Assembly (NCBI RefSeq): GCF_900476375.1
Contig: NZ_UPPP01000070.1
Span: 1 to 64,000, forward strand
Reading direction: 5' to 3'
From: Allolucifera butyrica
Lineage (GTDB): Bacteria > Bacillota > Negativicutes > Sporomusales > UPPP01
Length of the DNA: 64,000 bases
Below the pieces are notes generated by a model. That model did no database searches. It was not told the DNA's origin and saw only the letters and a program-made list of their open reading frames with translations. Positions 26,924-35,665 of the stretch are shown one piece after another. Numbering within the stretch: position 1 is the first letter of the stretch; each line of letters opens with the position of its first letter. The translations under genes and the position numbers were made by a program.

Positions 26924-26946
26924 TTCCACTTAGTTTTACTGAAATC

Positions 26947-26996
26947 AAACACCGCTTTCAGGCTTTAAATAGCTTGAAAGCGGTGTTTGTCTTTCC
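26947..26996. terminator. Terminator between REC-GGDEF gene and SLH porin gene
   Basis: AAACACCGCTTTCAGGCT pairs with AGCTTGAAAGCGGTGTTT around TTAAAT. It serves both convergent genes. Confidence 0.85.
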
Positions 26997-27018
26997 AGGT
27001 CAAATACGGAGCAATTGA

Positions 27019-28341
27019 TTAAAAGTGGTAATCAATTTCAGTACGGATTAATTTTCTGGAATCATTGGTGCTGGAGATATTGAGCTTCTGGTCACTATAA
27101 AGGGAAGTCCATTCGATATTTTTTGCCAAGGCATAGTCAACGCCAAGAATCCAGCCTTTCGAATCCCCGCGCATGGAATCCCATTCATCATCGTGTGAAA
27201 TATCGCCGTATTTTTGGAATTTAAAATAGCGCAGGTAAATATCATAGGACCCGGGCGTATTGAGGTCAACCGCTTTGTAATTGAGTCTGTACTCCTGGCT
27301 GTTGTTGAAATTATCGGCATTCGTTTTAGCGTACGTTGCAAGGAACGTATAATCATTATTTATCTTATAAGTTAAATCTGCCGCTCCCCAACGGGTAACG
27401 CCTGTGTCGGCAACCACAGTGCCATCATCATTAATTCGGTCGCCGGTTTTATGATTGCCGCCAAGGACTAAATTCAGGTTTGCTTCTTTTGATAAATTAC
27501 TATTCAACTGAATGCCGTAAAGAGAAGTATTATTGGGATTCGAGAGGGAATCGGATACGAGGGTAGAGGATTGGGAAGGTCTTAAATCAAAAACGCTGGC
27601 CGTAAATCCCTGCGTAACAGGGACATCAAGCTGAATGCCGTCTGCCGCATGGCCGAAAATAACGTTTTGTCCGTAGCCCCACCACTTTTTGCCGAGGGTG
27701 ACGCCGACCTTACCAACACTGCCGACCGCCCAAATTCTTTGGATTGTACCGTTGTTATCGCTGTCATTCCCTTCAGCACCGGTAACAGCATTACCCCAAG
27801 TACTATTGGTATAGTGATTATTTGTTTCACTCTGGAAATGGGCATCCCATCTGTCATTCACTTTCATTTGCCCTTCCAAGTCCATGTAAAAATGTTTGTT
27901 GCCGCCGCCGTTGCTGTGGCCGTCGGAACTGTCGCTGTCATATTTGGCGCGAACAAAGCCGCTTAACATAACATTGTCCACTCTTTTATCCAGAGCGTTG
28001 TACTTGCTGTCGTATTTGTCATCGAGGGCTTTTAACTCGCTGTCGTATTCGGCCGCCAGTTTTTCGATCAGGGCTTTATTCTGGGCATCGGCCTGATCCA
28101 TTTTGGTCATAGCCCGAGCGACAATGATAGCCATTTCGTAACGGCTTAAAAGGCGCTCTCCGCGGAAGGTGCCGTCGCCATACCCCTCAACGATGCCGGC
28201 CTTAGCCAATTGGTTTACAGCAGCATAAGACCAGTCATTGGCAGGTACATCGGAAAATATAGAGGACGCAGCGGCGAAAGCGGTACCGCAGAGGCTCAAT
28301 AAGAATACCAGGGTTACAAGCAGAACACACTTTTTTTTCAT
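27019..28341 (-). CDS. SLH-domain outer-membrane porin (OmpM-like)
   Basis: 440 residues. Signal peptide MKKKCVLLV..AFA, then one SLH domain (~28-80: FSDVPANDWSYAAVNQLAKA, YGDGTFRGE, SRYEMAIIVARAM), a coiled coil rich in D/K (~82-118), and a ~320-residue beta-barrel of alternating aromatic strands ending in YHF. In Negativicutes such proteins tether the outer membrane to modified peptidoglycan and act as porins. This is the main evidence for a diderm Firmicute. The start MKKKC at 28341 begins the signal peptide; in-frame upstream codons add a non-signal sequence. A good -24/-12 sequence lies ~300 bases upstream. Confidence 0.93.
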   Translation of the reverse strand: MKKKCVLLVTLVFLLSLCGTAFAAASSIFSDVPANDWSYAAVNQLAKAGIVEGYGDGTFRGERLLSRYEMAIIVARAMTKMDQADAQNKALIEKLAAEYDSELKALDDKYDSKYNALDKRVDNVMLSGFVRAKYDSDSSDGHSNGGGNKHFYMDLEGQMKVNDRWDAHFQSETNNHYTNSTWGNAVTGAEGNDSDNNGTIQRIWAVGSVGKVGVTLGKKWWGYGQNVIFGHAADGIQLDVPVTQGFTASVFDLRPSQSSTLVSDSLSNPNNTSLYGIQLNSNLSKEANLNLVLGGNHKTGDRINDDGTVVADTGVTRWGAADLTYKINNDYTFLATYAKTNADNFNNSQEYRLNYKAVDLNTPGSYDIYLRYFKFQKYGDISHDDEWDSMRGDSKGWILGVDYALAKNIEWTSLYSDQKLNISSTNDSRKLIRTEIDYHF

Positions 28342-28636
28342 AACACACACTCTCTTTCTCTCTAACAGTGTCATTGGGGACATTCCGGTAAAGGAGCAAG
28401 AATCCATAGTTTCCTTTCACACCTTCCGCCGTAGTTCCCCATTTATCAATTACCGCTGCAAGCCATGGGAACCGGTGTACACTTTCCCTCCTTTCTTTTC
28501 CCATAGTTTCTTTGGTAAATGATCCGAATAGATATTTGGGGGAGTTTGCTGAATTTAGCTTCATAATAAGCTGATATGTTCTATTCCTATATCCTTGAAG
28601 GCATAGCGGCAGATTCGACGCTTTTCTGCTTGTCAG
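28342..28636 (-). other. Long untranslated leader of the SLH porin gene
   Basis: About 295 bases separate the expected sigma-54 start from the porin ATG. Within it (28420-28492) ACACC..GGTGT and GTTCCCA..TGGGGAAC could form nested stems on the minus strand. It does not match any riboswitch class I can recall. No convincing small gene is seen. Confidence 0.35.
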
Positions 28637-28647
28637 CGTTTATGTAC

Positions 28648-28663
28648 CGCAAAATTCGTGCCA
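28648..28663 (-). promoter_or_regulatory. Sigma-54 (-24/-12) promoter directed at the SLH porin gene
   Basis: On the minus strand the sequence is TGGCACGAATTTTGCG, matching TGGCAC-N5-TTGC at all fixed positions. It differs in one base from the PTS promoter at 33521. The transcript would start near 28637. Confidence 0.6.
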
Positions 28664-29047
28664 ATACACTTGCCACACTGGCAATTCTATCGGTTATTTT
28701 CCGGTAATACAGAGTAATTGTCCTAAAATTCCCACGATTTTCGCCGGTTGAATAGAAAAACAGAATAACATTCAAAATTGAGTTAAAAATTTGAAAATGG
28801 GAATCATATTATCTTTTTGTATTTATGTGTATCATTTTTATTTACCAATTCATTTTTTACTGTATTGGAAATTAAGGAGAAAATTTTTAGATTGCCTTGA
28901 CCTTGGAATGATAAAAGAAGGAAAATTATTTTTAGTAAAGAATAAATATAAAATAAATTAGCTGGTAACTTCCGGCATGAAGGGTAACGGTATTGTTCAG
29001 TCAAGTGACGGGTCTTTAGGTGAAAAAATAACAAGGAGTGGAGCGGT
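28664..29047. other. AT-rich intergenic region between the porin promoter and the FAD oxidoreductase
   Basis: About 380 bases without a supportable gene. Any activator-binding sites for the porin promoter (minus strand) should lie here; ACCGGAAAATAACCGA near 28690-28706 (minus strand) is a weak repeat. A promoter for the plus-strand FAD gene must also be present, but no clear -35/-10 pair stands out. Confidence 0.4.
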
Positions 29048-30487
29048 ATGTATGATGTATGCATCATTGGGGCCGGCGTGGTTGGGATGAACATCGCCCG
29101 GGAATTGTCCAAATACAAGCTGCGCATCGGAATTCTGGAGAAAGCCGATGATGTCAGCTGCGGCTGTTCGAAAGCAAATAGCGGCATTGTTCATGGCGGG
29201 TATTCCGACGAACCGGGTACTTTAAAAGCCGAGTTATGCGTGAGGGGAAACCGGATGTATAAGGCATTGGAGGAGAAATTGCATTTCGGGTATCGCCAAA
29301 CCGGGTCCTTGGTGCTGGCTTTCCGGGAAGAAGAGCTTCCCATGCTGGAAGAGCTTTATGACTATGGAATTAAAAACGGGGTTGGCGGTCTTGCCATAAT
29401 CAACGGCGACCAGGCCAGGGAACGGGAACCTTATCTCAGTCAGGAAGTGATTGCCGCTTTGTATTGTGCCGATGCCGGTGTTGTGTCGCCCTATGAATTT
29501 GTTATCGCTCTGGCGGAAAATGCAGTGGAAAATGGCGCGGAATTGCATCTCAACAAGGAAGTGACGGCGATCCGGCGCCAGGATGGATATTTTGTCCTGA
29601 CAGCCGGAGATGAGGAATTTTCAGCCACTTATGTTATTAATGCGGCCGGGATTTACAGTGACCGGATTGCCTGTATGGCAGGCATTGACGATTATCGTAT
29701 TTCGCCGCGGCGCGGGCAATACGTGCTGCTGGATAAAGACCAGAATTATCTGGTGAAATCAGTCATTTTTCAGGTGCCGACCAAGCTGGGGAAAGGAATT
29801 CTAGTAACTACAACGTATCATGGAAATTTAATGATCGGGCCCAATGCCGAGGAAATTGACGATAAAGACGATGTGGGAACCGACGAGAAAACCCTGGAGT
29901 TTATTGTCAGAACGGCCCGCAAGTCTGTTCCCGGCTTTGACATGAGAAAGGCATTGACTTCGTTTGCCGGCAATCGTCCCCATTCCAACCAGCGTGACTG
30001 GGTCATTGAAGGGGAACGGATACCGGGATTGATTAATCTGATCGGTATCGACTCGCCCGGCTTAACCTCTTCACCGGCCATTGCGCTGAAAGTTGCCGGT
30101 CTGCTCCGGCAAGCGGGGCTGTCTCTGGTGAAAAAGGAATCCTTCCAGCCCTGCCGCCGGCCCATTATCCGTAAGAAGGACGCAACTTTTGACGGAGATA
30201 TTAATGCGGCTGAGCCTGATAAACATATTATCTGCCGCTGTGAGGTTGTGACCGAAGCCGAGATTATTGACAGCCTGCACCGGGGTATTGCCGTTAAATC
30301 AATGGATGCCGTAAAACGGCGGACCCGGGCCGGAATGGGCCGTTGCCAGGGAACATTTTGCAGTCCCAGGGTACGGCAGTTAATTGCCAGTGAGTTGGGA
30401 ATCCCCATAGAAGAAGTAACGCAGCAGGGAATGGGGTCGTCAACACTGGCCCAAAGGGTACGGCGCGGTGAGATTGTTGTATTATAA
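29048..30487 (+). CDS. FAD-dependent oxidoreductase with C-terminal BFD-type [2Fe-2S] domain (GlpA/LhgO-like)
   Basis: 479 residues. DVCIIGAGVVGMNIARELSK is the FAD Rossmann motif of the DAO family. The C-terminal domain (~400-460) has CRC and RCQGTFC, four cysteines of a BFD-like iron-sulfur site. This architecture is that of clostridial anaerobic glycerol-3-phosphate dehydrogenase or 2-hydroxyacid oxidase proteins. In many anaerobes it is followed by a second FAD protein and a DUF1667 protein; neither is present here, so the electron acceptor is unclear. The ATG at 29048 follows GGAGTGGAG. Confidence 0.87.
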   Translation: MYDVCIIGAGVVGMNIARELSKYKLRIGILEKADDVSCGCSKANSGIVHGGYSDEPGTLKAELCVRGNRMYKALEEKLHFGYRQTGSLVLAFREEELPMLEELYDYGIKNGVGGLAIINGDQAREREPYLSQEVIAALYCADAGVVSPYEFVIALAENAVENGAELHLNKEVTAIRRQDGYFVLTAGDEEFSATYVINAAGIYSDRIACMAGIDDYRISPRRGQYVLLDKDQNYLVKSVIFQVPTKLGKGILVTTTYHGNLMIGPNAEEIDDKDDVGTDEKTLEFIVRTARKSVPGFDMRKALTSFAGNRPHSNQRDWVIEGERIPGLINLIGIDSPGLTSSPAIALKVAGLLRQAGLSLVKKESFQPCRRPIIRKKDATFDGDINAAEPDKHIICRCEVVTEAEIIDSLHRGIAVKSMDAVKRRTRAGMGRCQGTFCSPRVRQLIASELGIPIEEVTQQGMGSSTLAQRVRRGEIVVL

Positions 30488-30501
30488 TAAAGGCGCAGGC
30501 T

Positions 30502-30526
30502 GAAAGACCGCTCTAAGCGGTCTTTC
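30502..30526 (+). terminator. Terminator after the FAD oxidoreductase gene
   Basis: GAAAGACCGCT-CTA-AGCGGTCTTTC followed by TTTT. Confidence 0.9.
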
Positions 30527-30607
30527 TTTTTGCAATGGCAGGGAAATAGTTAATATTGATAGAATTCTCCTTCAGTTTAGTTTGATGGGCCGGAGGTATA
30601 GCGTAAC

Positions 30608-33334
30608 GTGAAACGGATTGAACAGATTTATGAAACGGTAAGGGAACTATGCAGGGAACAGCTCAGGCAGGATGGTAAGATTGCCGGTGTTACAACCGAT
30701 GAGATTGCCGTCAGGATGAATATTCAGCGAACGAACGCTTCCTCTGATTTAAATAGTCTGGTGAAGGACGGCCGGCTGGAAAAATTGGAGGGAAAGCCGG
30801 TTTTTTACCGGACAAACGGAGAACGGACGGCGCCGGAACAAATTATGCAGCCTCTTTCCGCACTGGATGAAATCATCGGTGCCGGCCGCAGTTTGAAAAA
30901 TGCGGTCCAACAGGCGAAAGCGGCCATTATGTATCCGCCGCTGGGGCTGCATACCCTGTTGTTGGGGGAAACGGGAGTCGGTAAATCCATGTTTGCCGAG
31001 GCTATGTTCCGTTATGCGCAAGATATTGGCCGGGTCAAAATCGATGCCCCTTTTGTTGCTTTTAATTGCGCCGATTATGCCCACAATCCCCAATTGCTGC
31101 TGGCTCAGCTCTTTGGTGTGAAAAAAGGAAGCTATACCGGCGCGGAATCGGATAAGGCCGGTGTCGTAGCCAAAGCAAACATGGGAATCTTATTTCTGGA
31201 TGAAGTTCACCGGCTGCCGCCGGAAGGACAGGAAATGCTGTTTTATCTCATTGATAAAGGCATGTACCGGAGCCTGGGAGATACGGAAGAACTTAAAAAG
31301 GTTCAGGTCCTTATTTTTTGCGCAACCACTGAAAATCCGGATTCCTCGTTATTAAAAACTTTTGTCCGCCGCATTCCGATGGTAATTAATCTGCCGCCTT
31401 TGCGGCAGCGGACGATGAATGAGCGCTGGGAACTGGTAAAATGTTTTTTCCGGCGGGAGGTACAAGTGCTCCAAAGTCCGGTCAGCGTCAGTCTCAATTC
31501 CTTGAAGGCTTTCCTGATGTACGATTGCCCCAATAACATCGGTCAGTTGAAAGGGGATATTAAACTCAGTTGCGCCCGCGCCTTTCTTGATTTTATGGGT
31601 AAAAAGAATAACGGCATCCGGGTGTGCAGTGAGGACCTCCCGGCTCATGTCCGGCGGGGACTGATAAAATATAAGGAATACCGGGGGGCGATTGATAAGA
31701 TCGGCTTAGCCGAGGAAATCGTTTTTCCCGTAGCTAAAGAGGATATTATTTTGCCGCGGCAGACCGATCTGAGCATTTATGAAATGATGGAGCAAAAGAT
31801 CCAGCTCCTCCGCCAGAAAGGATTAAGTGAAGAGGATATCCAGCTTATCCTGGGGCTTGATATCGACGCCTATCTCAAGCAGTATATGTCAAAGTTCCGC
31901 CGGGATAATTTGCAGGAGTTATATAAGATTGTAGACAAACAAATTGTGGAAATCGTCCGCCGGTTTCTGCAGTATGCCGGTCAGAAAATGGACCGGTCTT
32001 TTGAAGAAACCATACTGTTTGCCATGACCATCCACGTATCCAGCGCTATAGAACGGCTGCGGGAAGGAAAACCGATTGTCAATCTGCAACTGGCTGAAAT
32101 CCAAAGGAGCTACCGGGAGGAATTCGAGGTAGCCGACGAATTGGGGCGGATGATAAAGGCGGCTATGGATATTACGGTACCGCCGGACGAAATTGGCTTT
32201 ATGACCATGTTTTTAACGGTAGACAACCAAAAGCGGAAGGATGGTCAGGGACGGGTGGGAATTATCGTCGCCATGCATGGCAACAGCACCGCCTCTTCCA
32301 TGGTGGATGTCGCCAACCGGCTATTGGGCGAGAAACATATTATCGGTTATGATATGCCCTTAGAGCAGAAACCGGAGGCGGCCCTGGAGGAAATTAGCCG
32401 GCTGGTAATTCAGCAGGATCAGGGACAAGGGGTTTTGCTGCTTGTGGATATGGGTTCGCTGGTTATGTTCGGTGATATGATTTATGAGCGAACAGCCATT
32501 CCGATAAAAACTGTGGAAATGGTCAGTACACCCGTAGTACTGGAAGCTGCCCGCAAGGCCATTATGCGGCTGCCGCTGGAAGAGATATACCGGGCGATCA
32601 ATGAGTTAAGTCCTTATGTGGGCCGCATGTATTGGAACAATACCAATTTCTCCTATAACCTGCAAGGAGATGTTATTGTTACCGCCTGCATAACCGGTAA
32701 AGGAACCGCGATAAAACTTAAGAAGATAGTGGAAGACCTGGCAAAGCAGCAGGGAAGGAAAATTGATGTGATTCCTGTAGAGATTTCCAACCAGGACCAC
32801 TATAACTACAAAATTGCCCAAATTAAGCGGGAAAAGAATTTATTGGCCGTAGTCAGCAGTATCCGGCCGGAGGATTCATCAATCAATTATATTTCACCGC
32901 AGGAATTATTGGCTGGCAAGGCCTGTCTTTTCCCAACGGACTTCAAAGGGCAGGAAAAAGGGAAAACTTCCGTGGAAGCGGTTATGGACCGGATGAGTTT
33001 TATGCAGGATGTAATTGATCAAAATTTAAAAATCAATGGTACGGCGTTTATGGCGGCCTTTGAGAAGTTTTACACCGTACTGAGTCAAAAGGGACTGGCG
33101 ATTACGGAAGACTGTATGATTGGTTTGATTTTGCATTTGGCCTGTGTCGTAGAGAAATTAAGCGTCGGCGGCTTTGTTCCCGAGCGTCAGGTCAATGAGG
33201 CGGAATTGCAGGAAAATAGCGAACAATACGCGCTTGTTTTAGAGGCAGTACATTATCTGGAAGAAAAATTCAATGTCCGGCTGCCGGCCGGCGAGTGTTT
33301 AAATGTGTTAGGACTTATTGCCATGACGTCCTGA
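30608..33334 (+). CDS. LevR-type sigma-54 activator with PTS regulation domains
   Basis: 908 residues. An N-terminal winged helix (~1-75) is followed by a sigma-54 AAA+ domain (~90-335: GETGVGKSMF, the sigma-contact loop GSYTGA, LFLDEVHRLPPEGQ). PRD1 (~440-555, with TIHVSSAIERL) comes next, then an EIIA-Man-like domain (~555-690: IIVAMHGNSTASSM, phospho-His), an EIIB-like segment, and PRD2 (~800-908, LILHLACVVEKL). LevR/ManR activators are switched by PTS phosphorylation of these histidines. Start GTG at 30608 with GGAGG 11 bases upstream. It lies directly upstream of the PTS operon it should activate through the -24/-12 site at 33521. Confidence 0.94.
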   Translation: MKRIEQIYETVRELCREQLRQDGKIAGVTTDEIAVRMNIQRTNASSDLNSLVKDGRLEKLEGKPVFYRTNGERTAPEQIMQPLSALDEIIGAGRSLKNAVQQAKAAIMYPPLGLHTLLLGETGVGKSMFAEAMFRYAQDIGRVKIDAPFVAFNCADYAHNPQLLLAQLFGVKKGSYTGAESDKAGVVAKANMGILFLDEVHRLPPEGQEMLFYLIDKGMYRSLGDTEELKKVQVLIFCATTENPDSSLLKTFVRRIPMVINLPPLRQRTMNERWELVKCFFRREVQVLQSPVSVSLNSLKAFLMYDCPNNIGQLKGDIKLSCARAFLDFMGKKNNGIRVCSEDLPAHVRRGLIKYKEYRGAIDKIGLAEEIVFPVAKEDIILPRQTDLSIYEMMEQKIQLLRQKGLSEEDIQLILGLDIDAYLKQYMSKFRRDNLQELYKIVDKQIVEIVRRFLQYAGQKMDRSFEETILFAMTIHVSSAIERLREGKPIVNLQLAEIQRSYREEFEVADELGRMIKAAMDITVPPDEIGFMTMFLTVDNQKRKDGQGRVGIIVAMHGNSTASSMVDVANRLLGEKHIIGYDMPLEQKPEAALEEISRLVIQQDQGQGVLLLVDMGSLVMFGDMIYERTAIPIKTVEMVSTPVVLEAARKAIMRLPLEEIYRAINELSPYVGRMYWNNTNFSYNLQGDVIVTACITGKGTAIKLKKIVEDLAKQQGRKIDVIPVEISNQDHYNYKIAQIKREKNLLAVVSSIRPEDSSINYISPQELLAGKACLFPTDFKGQEKGKTSVEAVMDRMSFMQDVIDQNLKINGTAFMAAFEKFYTVLSQKGLAITEDCMIGLILHLACVVEKLSVGGFVPERQVNEAELQENSEQYALVLEAVHYLEEKFNVRLPAGECLNVLGLIAMTS

Positions 33335-33473
33335 CAGACTATACAGTTTCAATACAAGTCGATACACATAATGCGACGAAACAGGAGGGTGGCTTCCGGA
33401 CGGCGTATCCGGGAGTTGTTAAAAAATAAGAATATTCGGCCATGATGCTTGTAAATTCGGACGGGCTGCATTG

Positions 33474-33501
33474 TACCCGGTTCCTTATCCCGGTTCCGGC
33501 G
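33474..33501. promoter_or_regulatory. Candidate upstream activator site of the PTS operon
   Basis: Two direct repeats of CCCGGTTCC lie 14 bases apart, 20-45 bases upstream of the -24/-12 promoter. LevR-type activators bind upstream repeats; assignment is by position only. Confidence 0.35.
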
Positions 33502-33520
33502 TCCCACTTGATAATGGTAT

Positions 33521-33536
33521 TGGCATGAATTTTGCG
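33521..33536 (+). promoter_or_regulatory. Sigma-54 (-24/-12) promoter of the beta-glucoside PTS operon
   Basis: TGGCATGAATTTTGCG carries GG at -24 and GC at -12 with correct spacing. Transcription would start near 33547, 27 bases before the EIIC start codon. The preceding gene encodes a sigma-54 activator, which supports the call. Confidence 0.85.
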
Positions 33537-33573
33537 ATTACTATAAGCGAAATTCATTTATGAAGGAGTTGTT

Positions 33574-34875
33574 GTGTCTATGGAAGGTCTCATTCGATTT
33601 CTGGAAAAATATTTTATGCCGGTGGCAGGGAGGATTGCAGAACAGCGCCACCTGAGAGCTCTCCGTGACGGCATCGTGGCCACCATTCCCTTGATTTTGA
33701 TTGGTTCCGCATTTCTGGTAATTGCTTTTCCGCCGGTGGCGTTCCTGGCGGCAATGGTTAAACCCTATGTCGGCAATTTGTTAATGGTAGTCAATGCCAC
33801 GTTCGGCATTATGGCGCTGGTGGCGGCCTTTTCCATTGCCTTCAGTCTGGCCGGTTCGTACAAATTGGACACCTTGTCGGCCGGAGTCCTGAGTGTATCG
33901 GCGTTTATCTTAGCCATGCCGTTTACCAAGGACGGCAATATTGCCTCAGCCTGGATGGGAAGCAAAGGGTTGTTTGTCGCCATGCTGATTGGGGTATTTG
34001 TCGTAGAAGTTCAACGCTATATGACGAAAAGGAACTTAGTTATTAAAATGCCGGAAGGGGTGCCTTCCTCAGTAGCCCGGTCCTTTGCGGCTTTGTTTCC
34101 CGGATTTATCATTCTTACCCTGGTCTGGGTCGTAAATGTAATTTTACTAAGTACCGTCGGCTTGCCCATTCCGGAAGTGATCAACACAATTATTACCAAT
34201 CCGCTGCTTCATCTGGGTGGAACTTTAGGCGCTATTCTGATTGCCGAACTGGTTGTACAGCTCTTATGGTCCGTAGGTATTCACGGGGCAGCCTTGGTGG
34301 GTGGCATCATGAGTCCCATATGGCTGGCTTTTACCCAGCAAAATGCGATTGCCAAAGCAGCCGGACAGGTAATTCCCAATATCATCTCCCAGCAGTTTGT
34401 TGACGTATTTGTACTGATCGGCGGGTCCGGGACCACTCTGGCTTTGGCGGTGCTTCTTTTCACCCGCGTAAAATCCAAACAATTGAAAGCATTAGGGAAA
34501 ACGGCAATATGGCCGGGGCTTTTCAATATTAACGAACCGATTACGTTTGGTATGCCAATCGTTATGAATCCTGTCATGATTATACCGTGGGTGCTGGCGC
34601 CTTTAACAGTGGCCGTTATTACTTATGTAACCATGGCAGCGGGACTTGTCGGCAAGCCTTACGCCTTGCTGCCATGGACGACACCGGTTTTCTTCAGCGG
34701 TTTTTTAGCGACAGGTGATTGGAAAGCCGTTTTGTTGCAGCTTGTTAATTTTATCGTAGCCGGTGCGATTTATTATCCGTTCCTGAGAGTATGGGATAAG
34801 GCAAAACTGGCCGAAGAAAAGGGAATGGAAGAAGCGGAAAAAGCAACGGTAGGCGGAACCGCATTCAAAGCTTGA
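33574..34875 (+). CDS. celB: PTS lactose/cellobiose-family EIIC permease
   Basis: 433 residues, about ten membrane segments. It moves a beta-glucoside across the inner membrane during phosphorylation. DGIVATIPLILIGSAFLV near the N-terminus and the GLFNINEPITFGMPIVMNP motif are typical of the lactose/cellobiose (Lac) family IIC. The GTG at 33574 is 5 bases after AAGGAG; the ATG at 33580 is an alternative. First gene of the sigma-54 operon, followed by separate EIIB and EIIA genes. The sugar is inferred as cellobiose or another beta-glucoside from the GH1 enzyme. Confidence 0.92.
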   Translation: MSMEGLIRFLEKYFMPVAGRIAEQRHLRALRDGIVATIPLILIGSAFLVIAFPPVAFLAAMVKPYVGNLLMVVNATFGIMALVAAFSIAFSLAGSYKLDTLSAGVLSVSAFILAMPFTKDGNIASAWMGSKGLFVAMLIGVFVVEVQRYMTKRNLVIKMPEGVPSSVARSFAALFPGFIILTLVWVVNVILLSTVGLPIPEVINTIITNPLLHLGGTLGAILIAELVVQLLWSVGIHGAALVGGIMSPIWLAFTQQNAIAKAAGQVIPNIISQQFVDVFVLIGGSGTTLALAVLLFTRVKSKQLKALGKTAIWPGLFNINEPITFGMPIVMNPVMIIPWVLAPLTVAVITYVTMAAGLVGKPYALLPWTTPVFFSGFLATGDWKAVLLQLVNFIVAGAIYYPFLRVWDKAKLAEEKGMEEAEKATVGGTAFKA

Positions 34876-34914
34876 ATGCCGGCTTAAAAATAAAAACAAA
34901 TCCGGGAGGTTACC

Positions 34915-35220
34915 ATGAATATTCTACTTGTTTGCTCGGCGGGAATGTCAACGAGCCTGTTGGTTAATAAAATGAAGAAAGAGAGTGAAGCCCGCGGGAA
35001 TCAGGATGACATTTTTGCCTGCTCCGTTGATGAACTGGAAAGTTACCTTGATAAATATGAGGTGATCTTATTAGGTCCGCAAATGAAATATAAAGCCAAG
35101 GCAATCGGCGAACTTGTTACTGCCAAAAATAAAAAATTTGCGGTGATTGACTCGCTCAGTTACGGCATGGTGGATGGCAGGAAGGTGCTTGATCAGGCGC
35201 TGAGCCTGGGAAAACAGTAG
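34915..35220 (+). CDS. celA: PTS lactose/cellobiose-family EIIB component
   Basis: 101 residues. MNILLVCSAGMSTSLLVNKM carries the phosphorylated cysteine (Cys7) of the Lac-type IIB. It receives phosphate from EIIA and passes it to the sugar at EIIC. Good ribosome site GGGAGG. It lies 39 bases after EIIC. Confidence 0.95.
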   Translation: MNILLVCSAGMSTSLLVNKMKKESEARGNQDDIFACSVDELESYLDKYEVILLGPQMKYKAKAIGELVTAKNKKFAVIDSLSYGMVDGRKVLDQALSLGKQ

Positions 35221-35247
35221 CTTACGGAATAGAAATAGGAGGCTAAT

Positions 35248-35550
35248 ATGGAACTGGAGCAAGTTGTTTTTCAAATTATTCTCCATGCCGGCGACGCCCG
35301 TAATTATGCTATGGAGGCGCTGCGCCTGGCGCGGGGAAAAAATTTCACCGCCGCCGGTGAACTCATGGAGAAAGCGAAGGTGGAACTTAATAAAGCGCAT
35401 CACGTGCAAACCAATTTACTACAAGAAGAAGCAGGGGGGAAAAAGCCGGAGGTCAGCTTGCTGCTGATTCATGCCCAGGATCATCTTATGACCACGATTG
35501 TGGCCAAGGATTTGATTGAAGAACTGATTTTGATGCTGCAGGAACGCTAG
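35248..35550 (+). CDS. celC: PTS lactose/cellobiose-family EIIA component
   Basis: 100 residues, three-helix trimeric IIA of the Lac family. The phospho-histidine is in LLIHAQDHLMTT. It takes phosphate from HPr. ATG at 35248 after AGGAGG, 27 bases after EIIB. Together EIIA, EIIB and EIIC give a complete sugar-specific set in three separate genes. Confidence 0.95.
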   Translation: MELEQVVFQIILHAGDARNYAMEALRLARGKNFTAAGELMEKAKVELNKAHHVQTNLLQEEAGGKKPEVSLLLIHAQDHLMTTIVAKDLIEELILMLQER

Positions 35551-35665
35551 AAACAGCTCCGCTGAAAAAAACTATTGTAAGAATGGCTTAACTTCTGCCG
35601 GTTCCTGAAGAGGGCAGGCAGAAGTTTTAGTCTTTTGAATCAAATCAAAAACAGGGGGATTCGCT

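Noticed and set aside
28420..28492. Possible riboswitch in the porin leader
   Set aside because: Nested stems can be drawn, but the sequence fits none of the TPP, SAM, cobalamin, c-di-GMP, glycine, lysine or manganese classes.
28235..28564. 109-codon minus-strand ORF over the porin leader
   Set aside because: It runs out of frame into the porin signal peptide and has no family features; the porin frame is clearly coding.
28587..28775. 62-codon minus-strand ORF between the porin and the FAD gene
   Set aside because: No ribosome site, no recognisable motif, and it overlaps the -24/-12 promoter sequence.
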